Positions 1 to 7,513 of a DNA stretch of 16,726 bases are shown here, piece after piece. The stretch lies in NCBI GenBank assembly GCA_050292445.1, contig JBNKLQ010000126.1:1-16726 (forward strand), read 5' to 3'. The translations under genes were made by a program, and so were the position numbers. The notes below the pieces were generated by a model. It was not told the DNA's origin, searched no databases, and saw nothing but the letters and a program-made list of their open reading frames with translations. Each line of letters begins with the position of its first letter. Position 1 is the first letter of the stretch. Origin of the DNA: Leptofilum sp050292445. Lineage in GTDB: Bacteria; Chloroflexota; Anaerolineae; Promineifilales; Promineifilaceae.

Positions 1-1
1 C

Positions 2-1117
2 GTGACGCTGGAAGCCAGCCCGACCCAAATGGGCTATCTTGCTGCTGCCGGAACGCTGCCGTACTTGCTGTTTGGCCTGCCGATTGGCGTTTTTGTGGAT
101 TCGCTCAAGAAACGGCCGCTTCTCATCCTGGCCGACGTGGGGCGATTACTTCTTATCATCACCATCCCCCTGGCCACCTTGCTGGGGCAGCTCACCTGGC
201 CGCACCTCATTTTTGTTACCTTTTTGGGTGGTTGCCTCACTTTGCTGGCCGACGTGGCTGAAGAAGCGTTCCTGCCCGGCCTCATCTCCCGCGACAATCT
301 GGTGGAAGGGTACAGCAAGCTCTCGGCCAGTAATTCGCTCATCGAGCTAAGCGGCCCGGCGCTGGCGGCCACGCTAATTGAGTTGCTCACCGCGCCGATT
401 GCTCTTGTCATTGATGCGGCTTCATTTTTGGTTTCGTCTATTTTATTGGGCACGATTCACCTAGATGAACCCGAACCAAAACCTGTGGCGGAACGGCCGT
501 CTTTCTGGCAGCAAATTCGGCAGGGATTATCATTCATCCGGCACCATCCCCAGCTGCGCCCCATGCTGCTGAACAACAGCTCCATGCAGCTTTTTGGCGG
601 CATGATCGATGCTTTGCTCATTCTTTACCTGCTCCAGTTGGGACTGCCTGCCACCTTTGTTGGCGTCATTTTTGCCGTGGGTAGCCTGGCGGGACTGGCT
701 GCTGCCGCTTGGGGCCGTCGGGCCGCAAACCGCTTTGGTTTAGGGCGCATGGTTGTGCTAGGGTCACTGCTGATTGGCATTGGTGCAATGGGCCGGCCGT
801 TGGCTTCTGGCACCCCCTGGCTGGCCGGGGCCATTCTATTGCTGGGGCAAACCCTCTCGGGCTTTGGCAATACCGTTTACAACATCGGCTACGACAGTTT
901 GGCCCAATCGCTCACCCCTGATGAGTTGCTTGGGCGCGTCAATGCGACAGGCCTGTTCATCGGCTACGGCGCTTTGCCGATTGGGGCGCTGCTGGGTGGA
1001 TTGTTTGGCGAGTGGTTGGGATTGAGAACGGCCGTTGCCATTTCTAGCACAGGTTTGTTACTATCCGTCCTTTGGGTCTACGTTTCACCCTTGCATAAAA
1101 ACCAAAAATCTGCGTAA
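2..1117 (+). CDS. MFS transporter, 5' partial
   Basis: C-terminal 371 residues of an inner-membrane major facilitator family exporter; the true start lies left of the window. The visible part opens in the loop before helix 2, and the family hallmark between helices 2 and 3 is present at about residues 28-48 (GVFVDSLKKRPLLILADVGR). About ten further hydrophobic segments follow, with a basic loop near residues 235-245 between the two halves. The sequence style fits the MFS_3 / transmembrane secretion effector group, whose members are usually about 400-430 residues long, so roughly 30-50 residues are missing. The substrate cannot be told. The last residues (HKNQKSA) are encoded by a short repeat that runs through the stop codon, so the C-terminus may have been altered by repeat insertion. 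The next gene starts 37 bases downstream on the same strand and may be co-transcribed. Confidence 0.88.
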   Translation: MTLEASPTQMGYLAAAGTLPYLLFGLPIGVFVDSLKKRPLLILADVGRLLLIITIPLATLLGQLTWPHLIFVTFLGGCLTLLADVAEEAFLPGLISRDNLVEGYSKLSASNSLIELSGPALAATLIELLTAPIALVIDAASFLVSSILLGTIHLDEPEPKPVAERPSFWQQIRQGLSFIRHHPQLRPMLLNNSSMQLFGGMIDALLILYLLQLGLPATFVGVIFAVGSLAGLAAAAWGRRAANRFGLGRMVVLGSLLIGIGAMGRPLASGTPWLAGAILLLGQTLSGFGNTVYNIGYDSLAQSLTPDELLGRVNATGLFIGYGALPIGALLGGLFGEWLGLRTAVAISSTGLLLSVLWVYVSPLHKNQKSA

Positions 1118-1144
1118 TCTGTGCAATCTGCGGATAAAAACCAA
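1095..1144 (+). repeat. 9-base tandem repeat flanked by an 11-base direct repeat
   Basis: Three consecutive 9-mers of the form ATCTGYGNA occupy 1108-1134 (ATCTGCGTA, ATCTGTGCA, ATCTGCGGA). They are flanked by identical copies of ATAAAAACCAA at 1095-1105 and 1134-1144. The block spans the stop codon of the MFS gene and touches the ribosome-binding site of the next gene. Its origin is unknown; it has the look of a small intergenic repeat family. Confidence 0.7.
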
Positions 1145-1148
1145 GGAG
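1143..1148 (+). promoter_or_regulatory. Ribosome-binding site fixing the start at 1155
   Basis: AAGGAG lies six bases before ATG 1155. It decides between this start and an upstream in-frame ATG at 1035 that would lie inside the MFS gene and add 40 residues unlike the enolase superfamily. Confidence 0.8.
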
Positions 1149-1154
1149 CACCGC

Positions 1155-2345
1155 ATGAAAATTACCTCTGTAAAAACATTCGTCGTTGGCGTGCCACCGC
1201 CCCACTTTGGCGGACGGTACTGGATTTTCCTCAAGCTGGTCACCAATGGCGGTGTGATTGGCTACGGTGAAGTCTACTCCGTGCCTTTCCACCCCCACGT
1301 CGTCACCAAAATGATTGAAGACGTTTGCCAACGGCACGTCATCGGCGCAGACCCATTTCAGATTGAGCGGTTGTGGCGCATCATTTACTCTAGTGGCTAC
1401 ACGCAACGTCCCGATACTTCCATTTTGGGCATCCTCAGTGGCATCGAGATGGCCTGCTGGGACATCATTGGCAAAGAGGTGAACAAGCCCGCTTATGCCC
1501 TGCTGGGTGGTCAGGTGCATGAGAAGCTGCGCTCGTACACCTACATTTATCCTCAACCGGAAGACACAACCGATGTCTACCGGGATGCGGAGTTGGCGGC
1601 TAAGCGGGCAGTGGACTATGTGAAGATGGGATTTACGGCCGTAAAATTTGATCCCGTCAGCTACTATTCCGCCTTCGACCCGCGTCAGCTTTCCCTGGAA
1701 GCGCTCGACCACGCCGAAAACTTCGTCAAAACCCTGCGCGAAGCAGTGGGCAGCCGGACTGACCTGCTCTTTGGCACCCACGGCCAGATGACCCCTAGCG
1801 CCGCCATCCGCCTGGCCAAACGGCTAGAAAAATACGATCCCCTCTGGCTGGAAGAACCTACCCCGCCCGACAATCCTATCGAGATGGCCCAGGTCACCCG
1901 GGCTACCAGCATCCCCATCGCCACGGGTGAGCGGCTGGCCACCAAATACGAATTTGCCCAACTGCTGCACCATCGCTCCGCCGCTATCTGGCAGATGGCT
2001 TTGGGGCGCGTTGGCGGGCTGCTGGAAGGCAAAAAAATCGCCAGCATGGCCGAGGCCCATTACATCCAGATTGCCCCCCACCTTTACTGCGGCCCGATCG
2101 CCGCCGCTGCTGACATCCAGCTAAGCTCCTGCACGCCCAACTTTCTCATCCAGGAGAGCATCCTCACCTGGGGCGATTTTCACGCCACGGTGCTGAAGAA
2201 GCCGCTGCAATGGCAAGATGGCTACATCATCCCCCCCACCGAACCCGGCCTCGGTGTAGAATTGGATGAAACCATTCTGACTAACTACCCTTATGAGGGT
2301 GATAAACTCCATCTGGAAATGGTGGAAAATCCGGTAGGACTATGA
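1155..2345 (+). CDS. Enolase-superfamily enzyme, mandelate racemase/muconate lactonizing type
   Basis: A 396-residue cytoplasmic enzyme, close to the usual 370-410 for sugar-acid dehydratases and racemases of this superfamily. The N-terminal capping domain (about 1-115) is followed by a (beta/alpha)7-beta barrel. Visible active-site elements are the strand with K164 (TAVKFDP), the metal-ligand glutamates at LEEP (233-234) and GER (259), and the PHLYCGP segment with H309 at the place of the catalytic histidine. Oddities: the first metal-ligand strand reads LFGTHGQ (205-211), with G207 where galactonate-dehydratase-like members have Asp. The strand that normally carries the dyad aspartate (QPDL) reads QMAL (280-283). 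I believe a subgroup with GTHGQ exists, so this may be a subfamily trait and not decay. The substrate is probably an aldonate or other hydroxy-acid; the exact reaction is not assignable. It has a strong ribosome-binding site and overlaps the next gene by four bases. Confidence 0.85.
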   Translation: MKITSVKTFVVGVPPPHFGGRYWIFLKLVTNGGVIGYGEVYSVPFHPHVVTKMIEDVCQRHVIGADPFQIERLWRIIYSSGYTQRPDTSILGILSGIEMACWDIIGKEVNKPAYALLGGQVHEKLRSYTYIYPQPEDTTDVYRDAELAAKRAVDYVKMGFTAVKFDPVSYYSAFDPRQLSLEALDHAENFVKTLREAVGSRTDLLFGTHGQMTPSAAIRLAKRLEKYDPLWLEEPTPPDNPIEMAQVTRATSIPIATGERLATKYEFAQLLHHRSAAIWQMALGRVGGLLEGKKIASMAEAHYIQIAPHLYCGPIAAAADIQLSSCTPNFLIQESILTWGDFHATVLKKPLQWQDGYIIPPTEPGLGVELDETILTNYPYEGDKLHLEMVENPVGL

Positions 2346-2782
2346 ACAAAGAAAATCAAAGCAATACAGTATTAATCGTTACTCTCGTGGCGGCAGGCTG
2401 CCTGGTGCTGCTTTGCGGTGCAGTTGCCATCGTCATCTTCTTTTTTGGCTTCTCCTCCCCATTCACGCATGAAGAGTCACCCACAGAAACTACATCTCTA
2501 AGTGCAGCCCAACTGGAACAATGTCGAGAACTTCTAGCGATTCAGCCTGATGCGGAAATTGAAGGGGAATATTACCTGTACACGCCAGGCTTTCTGGATG
2601 ATTCACTGGAGTGCCATCTGCAAGCCCATGCCGACAGCCTGAAAGATATTTTTGACGTAAGCGTAGTCGATCCCAGCCTGACCACCGATCAAGAAATCGC
2701 GCCCGGTCGCTATGTGCGCCTTAAAATCGAAATCATCGAACCAGGGCTGTACCGTATCGAAGGGTTTTGGTTCCAAACGTAG
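2342..2782 (+). CDS. Small membrane-anchored protein, unknown function
   Basis: A 146-residue protein I do not recognise. A short polar N-terminus is followed by one long hydrophobic segment at about residues 10-37 (rich in V, L, A, I, F). Then comes a Thr/Ser/Glu-rich linker and a soluble domain of about 95 residues, presumably outside the membrane. The soluble domain has two cysteines that could form a disulfide. The start codon overlaps the stop of the enzyme gene (ATGA at 2342-2345), and AGGA sits only two bases before it, so translation is probably coupled to the upstream gene. Being in one unit with a sugar-acid enzyme suggests co-expression but gives no function. Confidence 0.65.
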   Translation: MNKENQSNTVLIVTLVAAGCLVLLCGAVAIVIFFFGFSSPFTHEESPTETTSLSAAQLEQCRELLAIQPDAEIEGEYYLYTPGFLDDSLECHLQAHADSLKDIFDVSVVDPSLTTDQEIAPGRYVRLKIEIIEPGLYRIEGFWFQT

Positions 2783-2788
2783 ATGTAT

Positions 2789-2845
2789 GCAGGGGAGCAG
2801 GGGAGAAATCGCTTCCCCGGCCCCCCTGCTCCCGCTCGCCCCTGC
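2789..2845. terminator. GC-rich inverted repeat between convergent genes
   Basis: GGGAGCAGGGG (2793-2803) is exactly complementary to CCCCTGCTCCC (2823-2833). An overlapping alternative pairs GCAGGGG (2789-2795) with CCCCTGC (2839-2845). It lies between the stop codons of two convergent genes (2782 and 2862), which fits a bidirectional transcription stop. There is no clear T-run on either side, so termination would be non-canonical, or the element may instead be a dispersed repeat. Confidence 0.45.
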
Positions 2846-2861
2846 TATTTCATTCGGAAAA

Positions 2862-3248
2862 TTAACCCAGCAGGCCTGTAGTAATCAGGCGCAGGGCTAT
2901 ACCAAACAGGAACAAGTTGCTAAAGGCCAGCACCCACTGCCCCCGGTTAGAATCGTCGCCGCGCAGCGCGGTGAAGTAGATGAAGGGCAAAAAGACAATG
3001 ACAAACGCACCGTAAAGCACATGGACTTCAGGGCGAGCCAGAGCCGAGAGACGGCCGTTCACCCACAAAATAATCCCAATAACCACCTGCAAAATAAACA
3101 ACCCCTGCCCAATCGCCACAGCGCCCAGGTAACTACCGTCTACTGCCTGCCCACGAATCGCCCGCACCAGCCCCCAAAGACCAATGGCCAAAAAAAACAT
3201 CCAGGCCATGTTCGACAGCCCTTCATGCAACACAACGACAAATCCCAT
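2862..3248 (-). CDS. Four-helix integral membrane protein, unknown function
   Basis: A 128-residue protein with four predicted membrane helices at about residues 13-31, 40-63, 74-95 and 106-126, joined by short loops. I do not recognise the family. A histidine near the start (VLHEGLSN) and another before helix 3 (PEVHVLYGA) could in principle bind heme or metal, but nothing else supports that. The ATG at 3248 is preferred over the GTG at 3251 because AGGAG (3255-3259 on this strand) is six bases from the ATG but only three from the GTG. The gene is isolated: convergent with the block on its left and divergent from folC on its right. Confidence 0.65.
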   Translation of the reverse strand: MGFVVVLHEGLSNMAWMFFLAIGLWGLVRAIRGQAVDGSYLGAVAIGQGLFILQVVIGIILWVNGRLSALARPEVHVLYGAFVIVFLPFIYFTALRGDDSNRGQWVLAFSNLFLFGIALRLITTGLLG

Positions 3249-3254
3249 CACAAA

Positions 3255-3259
3255 CTCCT
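3255..3259 (-). promoter_or_regulatory. Ribosome-binding site of the four-helix protein
   Basis: AGGAG on the minus strand, six bases before ATG 3248 and three before GTG 3251. It favours the ATG. Confidence 0.6.
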
Positions 3260-3364
3260 GAAAAGTGGTTGGTGATTAAATGCTGGCGGCTAGTGAAGGA
3301 AACCAGCCACTAACAAACTAACCACCAGACACAATAAATACTTCCATCAAACTCCACAATTGGT

Positions 3365-3370
3365 TACAAT
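3365..3370 (+). promoter_or_regulatory. Possible -10 element for folC
   Basis: TACAAT at 3365-3370 is one base away from the sigma-70 consensus and ends nine bases before the folC ATG. TTCCAT (3342-3347), 17 bases upstream, is a weak -35 match. A start site about seven bases downstream would fall almost at the ATG, which would make the mRNA leaderless. This is a prediction from spacing only. Confidence 0.3.
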
Positions 3371-3379
3371 CGCACCCAT

Positions 3380-4828
3380 ATGAACAATTCGGCGACAGAT
3401 CCAACAGAACGACAAGCCAGCGCTAATACCATTGCGTATGAAGAAGCGCTGGATTATCTCTATAGTTTTATCAACTTCGAGGCCAAAAAGCAGGACCGGT
3501 ACATGGCCAATAAGCTGGACCATACCCGGCCTCGCCGCCTGATGGAAGCGCTTGGTAACCCTTACACGCAATATCCCGCTATCCATATTGCCGGAACCAA
3601 GGGCAAAGGCTCCACAGCGGCCATGTGTGCCTTTGCCTTGCGGGCAGCAGGCTACACCGTTGGCCTTTACACTTCCCCGCACCTGCAAGATTTTCGAGAG
3701 CGGATTCGTATTTTATCACCAGATGAGGCAGACGGCCGTATTTCTAAGCCCCAATTCGTCACCCAAATCAACAAACTGCGCGCTCTAGAAGCACAGTTCC
3801 CCGACATCACCTGGTTTGAGATTCTTACCGCCATCGCCTTTTTGCACTTTGCCGATAGTGGGGTTGATGTCGCCGTCGTAGAAGTAGGTTTGGGGGGGCG
3901 ATTAGATGCGACAAATGTCCTCACCCCCCTCGTCTCCGTTATCACCCGGTTGAGCCTGGATCATACAACACTGCTAGGCAATACCTTACAACAGATTGCT
4001 TATGAAAAGGGCGGGATCATCAAATCTGGCATCCCGGTCATCACCGCCAACCAAGAACCAGAGGCTTTGGCCAGGCTGCAAGCCATCAGCCAGGAGCGGC
4101 AGTCGCCGTTAACCATTGTGGAACAGGATTGGAAATTTGCAGGAACGGCCGTTCCCCACCACCCCAGCCAGCAAAAACTCACCATCACCCACAGCCCCGC
4201 GCCTGAATTCATTCCACCCGACACCCAGTTTGACCTACCACTAGGGGGCGAACACCAGCTAGAAAATGCCACGTTGGCCCTGGTCGCCTTGCAGCATGTG
4301 CAACCCAATTTGCCCCGCCTGACGCTGGAAGCCCTACAAACGGGTCTGGCCCACGTCAAATGGCCCGGCCGGTTAGACATCATTCACCCTGGCGACGAAC
4401 AAACGCCCACGCTGCTGGTCGATTGCGCCCACAACCCAGACTCGGCCCACAAGCTGCACGAGGCACTCGAACACAATTTCACTTACAATCGCCTCTGGCT
4501 CATCTTTGGCGCGCCAGCCGATAAAGATGTACTGCACATGCTGGCCGATCTGCTGCCGCTGGCCCATCACACCACGGTCACCACCGCCAGCCATCCCCGC
4601 AGCGCCACGCCGGAAGAGTTGGCAGAAATGAGCGCGGAACTTGGGTTTAAGGTAACGGCCGTTCCCGACATGGCCACTGCCCTCACCACAAACTGGCAGC
4701 AAGCCCAACCGGGTGATCTCGTCTGCGTTACCGGCTCAATTGTGGTCGTAGGGGATTTGCTAAATCAGTGGGAAAGCCTACAATCCCAATTACTCAATCA
4801 CGCAATTACTCAAGCGGATTCTCGCTAG
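3380..4828 (+). CDS. folC: Folylpolyglutamate synthase / dihydrofolate synthase
   Basis: A 482-residue cytoplasmic Mur-ligase-family enzyme that adds glutamate to dihydropteroate and to folates using ATP. Characteristic elements in order: EALDYLYSF near residue 21, the P-loop GTKGKGST (72-79), YTSPHLQDFRERI just after, EVGLGGRLDATN (168-179), SLDHTTLLGNTLQQIAYEKGG, and the C-terminal-domain motif DCAHNP (348-353). Length is slightly above the usual 420-450, mainly from about 19 extra N-terminal residues before the conserved start and a loose C-terminus. No Shine-Dalgarno sequence is seen before ATG 3380, while a -10-like TACAAT ends nine bases upstream, so the message may be leaderless. lon follows 71 bases downstream on the same strand, with an inverted repeat between them. 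Confidence 0.93.
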   Translation: MNNSATDPTERQASANTIAYEEALDYLYSFINFEAKKQDRYMANKLDHTRPRRLMEALGNPYTQYPAIHIAGTKGKGSTAAMCAFALRAAGYTVGLYTSPHLQDFRERIRILSPDEADGRISKPQFVTQINKLRALEAQFPDITWFEILTAIAFLHFADSGVDVAVVEVGLGGRLDATNVLTPLVSVITRLSLDHTTLLGNTLQQIAYEKGGIIKSGIPVITANQEPEALARLQAISQERQSPLTIVEQDWKFAGTAVPHHPSQQKLTITHSPAPEFIPPDTQFDLPLGGEHQLENATLALVALQHVQPNLPRLTLEALQTGLAHVKWPGRLDIIHPGDEQTPTLLVDCAHNPDSAHKLHEALEHNFTYNRLWLIFGAPADKDVLHMLADLLPLAHHTTVTTASHPRSATPEELAEMSAELGFKVTAVPDMATALTTNWQQAQPGDLVCVTGSIVVVGDLLNQWESLQSQLLNHAITQADSR

Positions 4829-4832
4829 AGAT

Positions 4833-4876
4833 TGGAGATTGGCAAATCTCTAATTTCCAATCTCCAGGCTCTTTTT
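4833..4876 (+). terminator. Inverted repeat with T-run after folC
   Basis: TGGAGATTGG (4833-4842) pairs perfectly with CCAATCTCCA (4857-4866) across a 14-base loop. CTCTTTTT follows at 4869-4876. It begins five bases after the folC stop codon, so it fits a rho-independent terminator or attenuator between folC and lon. The stem is only moderately GC-rich. Confidence 0.5.
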
Positions 4877-4899
4877 CAGATTTCCATTGGAAGATAATT

Positions 4900-7398
4900 A
4901 TGTCCCTAGATGAAGAATTTGGCTTTGGCCAATATCCAGATTTACTCGATGCCATGCCTGGTCTGGAAGATGATCTCTTCCCGCAGCGTGATGAAACGGC
5001 CGACGAAGATGGCCACATCGAGCTTGCCTTTTTGCCCCTGCGCGACATTGTGCTATTTCCGCAGATGGTTATGCCCCTCTTTGTCGGCCGAGAGCGGTCT
5101 TTGGCCGCCGTCAAAGCTGCCATCGCCAACGACGAGAACATGATCGTCGCCGCCCAACGTGACAGCGACGTCACCGATCCCGGGGCCAGCGACATCTACA
5201 GCCTGGGTACAGAAATCACCATCGGCAAAGCTCTTAAAATGCCAGACAACAGCACCAGCGTCCTGGCGCAAGGTCGCCGCCGCGTGGAAATTGTAGAATT
5301 CACCCAGTGGGACCCTTACATTCGGGTACGCGCCAAGGTTATTTATGAACCGCTGGAATGGGACCGCAACACGGAAGCCCTCATGCGCGCCGTCCTTACC
5401 TTGTTTGAGAAAACCGTCATGCTCAACCGCAACATGCCGGAAGATGCTTATACCTTCGCCATCAACATTGATGAGCCTGGCTGGCTGGCCGATTTTGTCG
5501 CTTCCACGCTTAATATTGCCATCGAAATGCGTCAAGACGTACTAGAAACCTTCGACCCCGGTGAGCGACTGCAAAAAGTGAGTTTGCTGCTGGCCAAAGA
5601 GCTGGAAGTGCTGGAGTTAGAAGACCAGATTCACTCTCGGGTGCAGCAAGAAATGGATCGCTCACAGCGGGAACATTTTCTACGTGAGCAGATGCGCGTC
5701 ATTCAGGGTGAACTGGGCGAAGGCGATCTGTTCAGCCAGGAAATCACTGAGGTGCGCGAAATGGCCGCCGCCAAACCGCTGCCAGATGAGGTGCGGGCCA
5801 AGGTGGATAAAGAGATTGCTCGATTAGGTGCCATGCCGCCCATGTCGCCAGAAGTGGGCATCATTCGTACCTACATCGATTGGGTGCTCTCACTCCCCTG
5901 GCTAGAAACCTCTGAAGACAATCTAGATGTGGCCCACGCTGCCGAAGTGCTAGACAATGATCATTACGGCCTGGAAAAAGTGAAAGACCGTATTTTGGAG
6001 TACATCTCTGTTAAAAAGATTGCCTCTGACAAGATGCGCAGCCCCATTTTGTGCTTCGTTGGCCCGCCAGGAACCGGCAAGACGTCAATCGGCCGTTCCA
6101 TTGCCAATTCGCTGGGACGGGAATTTGTACGCATCAGCCTGGGCGGTGTACGTGACGAAGCCGAGATTCGCGGCCATCGCCGTACGTATATCGGCGCACT
6201 GCCGGGCCGCATCATTCAGGCAATGAAACGGGCCGGGACGCGCAATCCCTTGTTCATGCTGGACGAGATCGACAAGCTGGGCAACGATTTCCGAGGCGAT
6301 CCTTCTGCTGCCCTGCTGGAAGTGTTGGACCCAGAACAAAACAATTCGTTTGCTGACCATTATCTAGATTTGGATTACGATCTTTCACAGGTGTTATTTA
6401 TCACCACGGCCAATTACCTGGACACGATTCCCCCAGCGCTACAAGATCGCATGGAAATTATCGAGTTTTCGGGTTATTTGGAAGAAGAGAAGCTGGAGAT
6501 TTGCCGCCAGTTTTTGGTGAAACAGCAGTTGGAAGCGCATGGACTGGAAGACCTGGACCTGGAGATTACGGAGGATGGCTTGCAAGCGGTCATTCGAGAA
6601 TACACGTTGGAAGCAGGGGTGCGTAACCTGGAACGCGAAGTGGCCAATGTGTGCCGCAAAATTGCCCGGGATGTCGCGGAGGAACGGCCGTATTCTAAAA
6701 AAATCACCGGTGAAGAGGTCAAAAATTTGCTTGGCCCGCCTCGCTTCTCGCAAGAAATGCTGCAAGATGAAGACCAAATCGGCATTGCTACGGGTGCGGC
6801 CTGGACCGCAGCTGGAGGCGACATCTTGTTCATCGAAGTGAACCTGATGCCCGGCAAGGGCAACCTGATCCTCACGGGCCAGCTGGGCGATGTGATGCAG
6901 GAAAGTGCCCGCGCCGCCCTTACCTACACGCGCAGCCAGGCAGAGCAGCTAGGTATCGACAGCGAGCGGTTTGAAAAGACCGACATCCATATCCACCTGC
7001 CAGAAGGAGCTGTACCAAAAGATGGCCCATCTGCAGGGGTGTCCCTGGCCACGGCGCTTATTTCGGCCTTCACCACCCGACCCATCTACCGCGACGTCAG
7101 CATGACTGGTGAAACGACGCTACGTGGCCGCGTACTGCCCGTGGGCGGCATTCGCGAAAAAGCGCTGGCAGCGCGCCGGGCTGGCATCAAAAAATTTATT
7201 CTGCCCAAGAAAAACGCGCGGGATTTGGAAAACATCCCAGAAAAACTACGCGAAGATTTAGAATTTGTGCTGGTAGAAAAGGTGAATGAGGTTATCGCAG
7301 CGGCGATGCATCCGGCCAAAAGTACGGTGAAGAAACGGCCGTCTCGCCAACACCCTCCCTTGCCTAAAATCCCCCCGGCAGGGACACCACCTTCCTAA
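4900..7398 (+). CDS. lon: ATP-dependent Lon protease
   Basis: An 832-residue AAA+ serine protease that degrades misfolded and regulatory proteins in the cytoplasm as a hexamer. The LON substrate-binding domain starts at about residue 28 (IELAFLPLRDIVLFPQMVMP), followed by a helical region with EQMRVIQGELGEGD. The AAA+ module has Walker A GPPGTGKT (388-395) and Walker B LFMLDEID (451-458). The protease domain has catalytic S711 in DGPSAG and K754 in GGIREK, 43 residues apart as in the E. coli enzyme. A Pro-rich tail of about 30 residues follows the protease domain. ATG 4900 is chosen because GGAAG (4889-4893) precedes it by six bases; an upstream in-frame start at 4768 would lie inside folC. 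A bidirectional terminator follows. Confidence 0.96.
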   Translation: MSLDEEFGFGQYPDLLDAMPGLEDDLFPQRDETADEDGHIELAFLPLRDIVLFPQMVMPLFVGRERSLAAVKAAIANDENMIVAAQRDSDVTDPGASDIYSLGTEITIGKALKMPDNSTSVLAQGRRRVEIVEFTQWDPYIRVRAKVIYEPLEWDRNTEALMRAVLTLFEKTVMLNRNMPEDAYTFAINIDEPGWLADFVASTLNIAIEMRQDVLETFDPGERLQKVSLLLAKELEVLELEDQIHSRVQQEMDRSQREHFLREQMRVIQGELGEGDLFSQEITEVREMAAAKPLPDEVRAKVDKEIARLGAMPPMSPEVGIIRTYIDWVLSLPWLETSEDNLDVAHAAEVLDNDHYGLEKVKDRILEYISVKKIASDKMRSPILCFVGPPGTGKTSIGRSIANSLGREFVRISLGGVRDEAEIRGHRRTYIGALPGRIIQAMKRAGTRNPLFMLDEIDKLGNDFRGDPSAALLEVLDPEQNNSFADHYLDLDYDLSQVLFITTANYLDTIPPALQDRMEIIEFSGYLEEEKLEICRQFLVKQQLEAHGLEDLDLEITEDGLQAVIREYTLEAGVRNLEREVANVCRKIARDVAEERPYSKKITGEEVKNLLGPPRFSQEMLQDEDQIGIATGAAWTAAGGDILFIEVNLMPGKGNLILTGQLGDVMQESARAALTYTRSQAEQLGIDSERFEKTDIHIHLPEGAVPKDGPSAGVSLATALISAFTTRPIYRDVSMTGETTLRGRVLPVGGIREKALAARRAGIKKFILPKKNARDLENIPEKLREDLEFVLVEKVNEVIAAAMHPAKSTVKKRPSRQHPPLPKIPPAGTPPS

Positions 7399-7410
7399 GC
7401 ATACAAAAAC

Positions 7411-7452
7411 AAAAGAGATAAGTAGACTTTTACTTTCCACTTATCTCTTTTT
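7411..7452. terminator. Bidirectional terminator between lon and the ABC operon
   Basis: AAAAGAGATAAGT (7411-7423) is exactly complementary to ACTTATCTCTTTT (7439-7451), with a 15-base loop. The A-rich left arm and T-rich right arm give a U-tract in either direction. It begins 13 bases after the lon stop and lies 62 bases beyond the end of the convergent permease gene, so it can serve both transcripts. Confidence 0.8.
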
Positions 7453-7513
7453 CCCTTTGATTCCTCTTCTTTTTAATACTTTTGGGTATTGACCGACCTG
7501 CTAGCGGCGTCTG

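Noticed and set aside
1044..1781. A 245-residue minus-strand frame
   Set aside because: It is antisense to the exporter end and to the enolase-superfamily gene, whose motifs are clear on the + strand.
2712..3275. A 187-residue + strand frame across the convergent spacer
   Set aside because: It overlaps the small membrane-anchored gene and runs antisense to the four-helix protein. Its composition (rich in Gln, Asn, Pro, Lys) is typical of a shadow frame.
4833..4866. The GGAGATTGG inverted repeat as a mobile element end or attachment site
   Set aside because: There is no transposase, integrase or target duplication nearby, and the T-run after the stem fits a terminator better.
4768..4899. An upstream in-frame start for lon that would add 44 residues
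   Set aside because: It lies within folC, the extra residues are unlike Lon proteins, and a good ribosome-binding site precedes ATG 4900.
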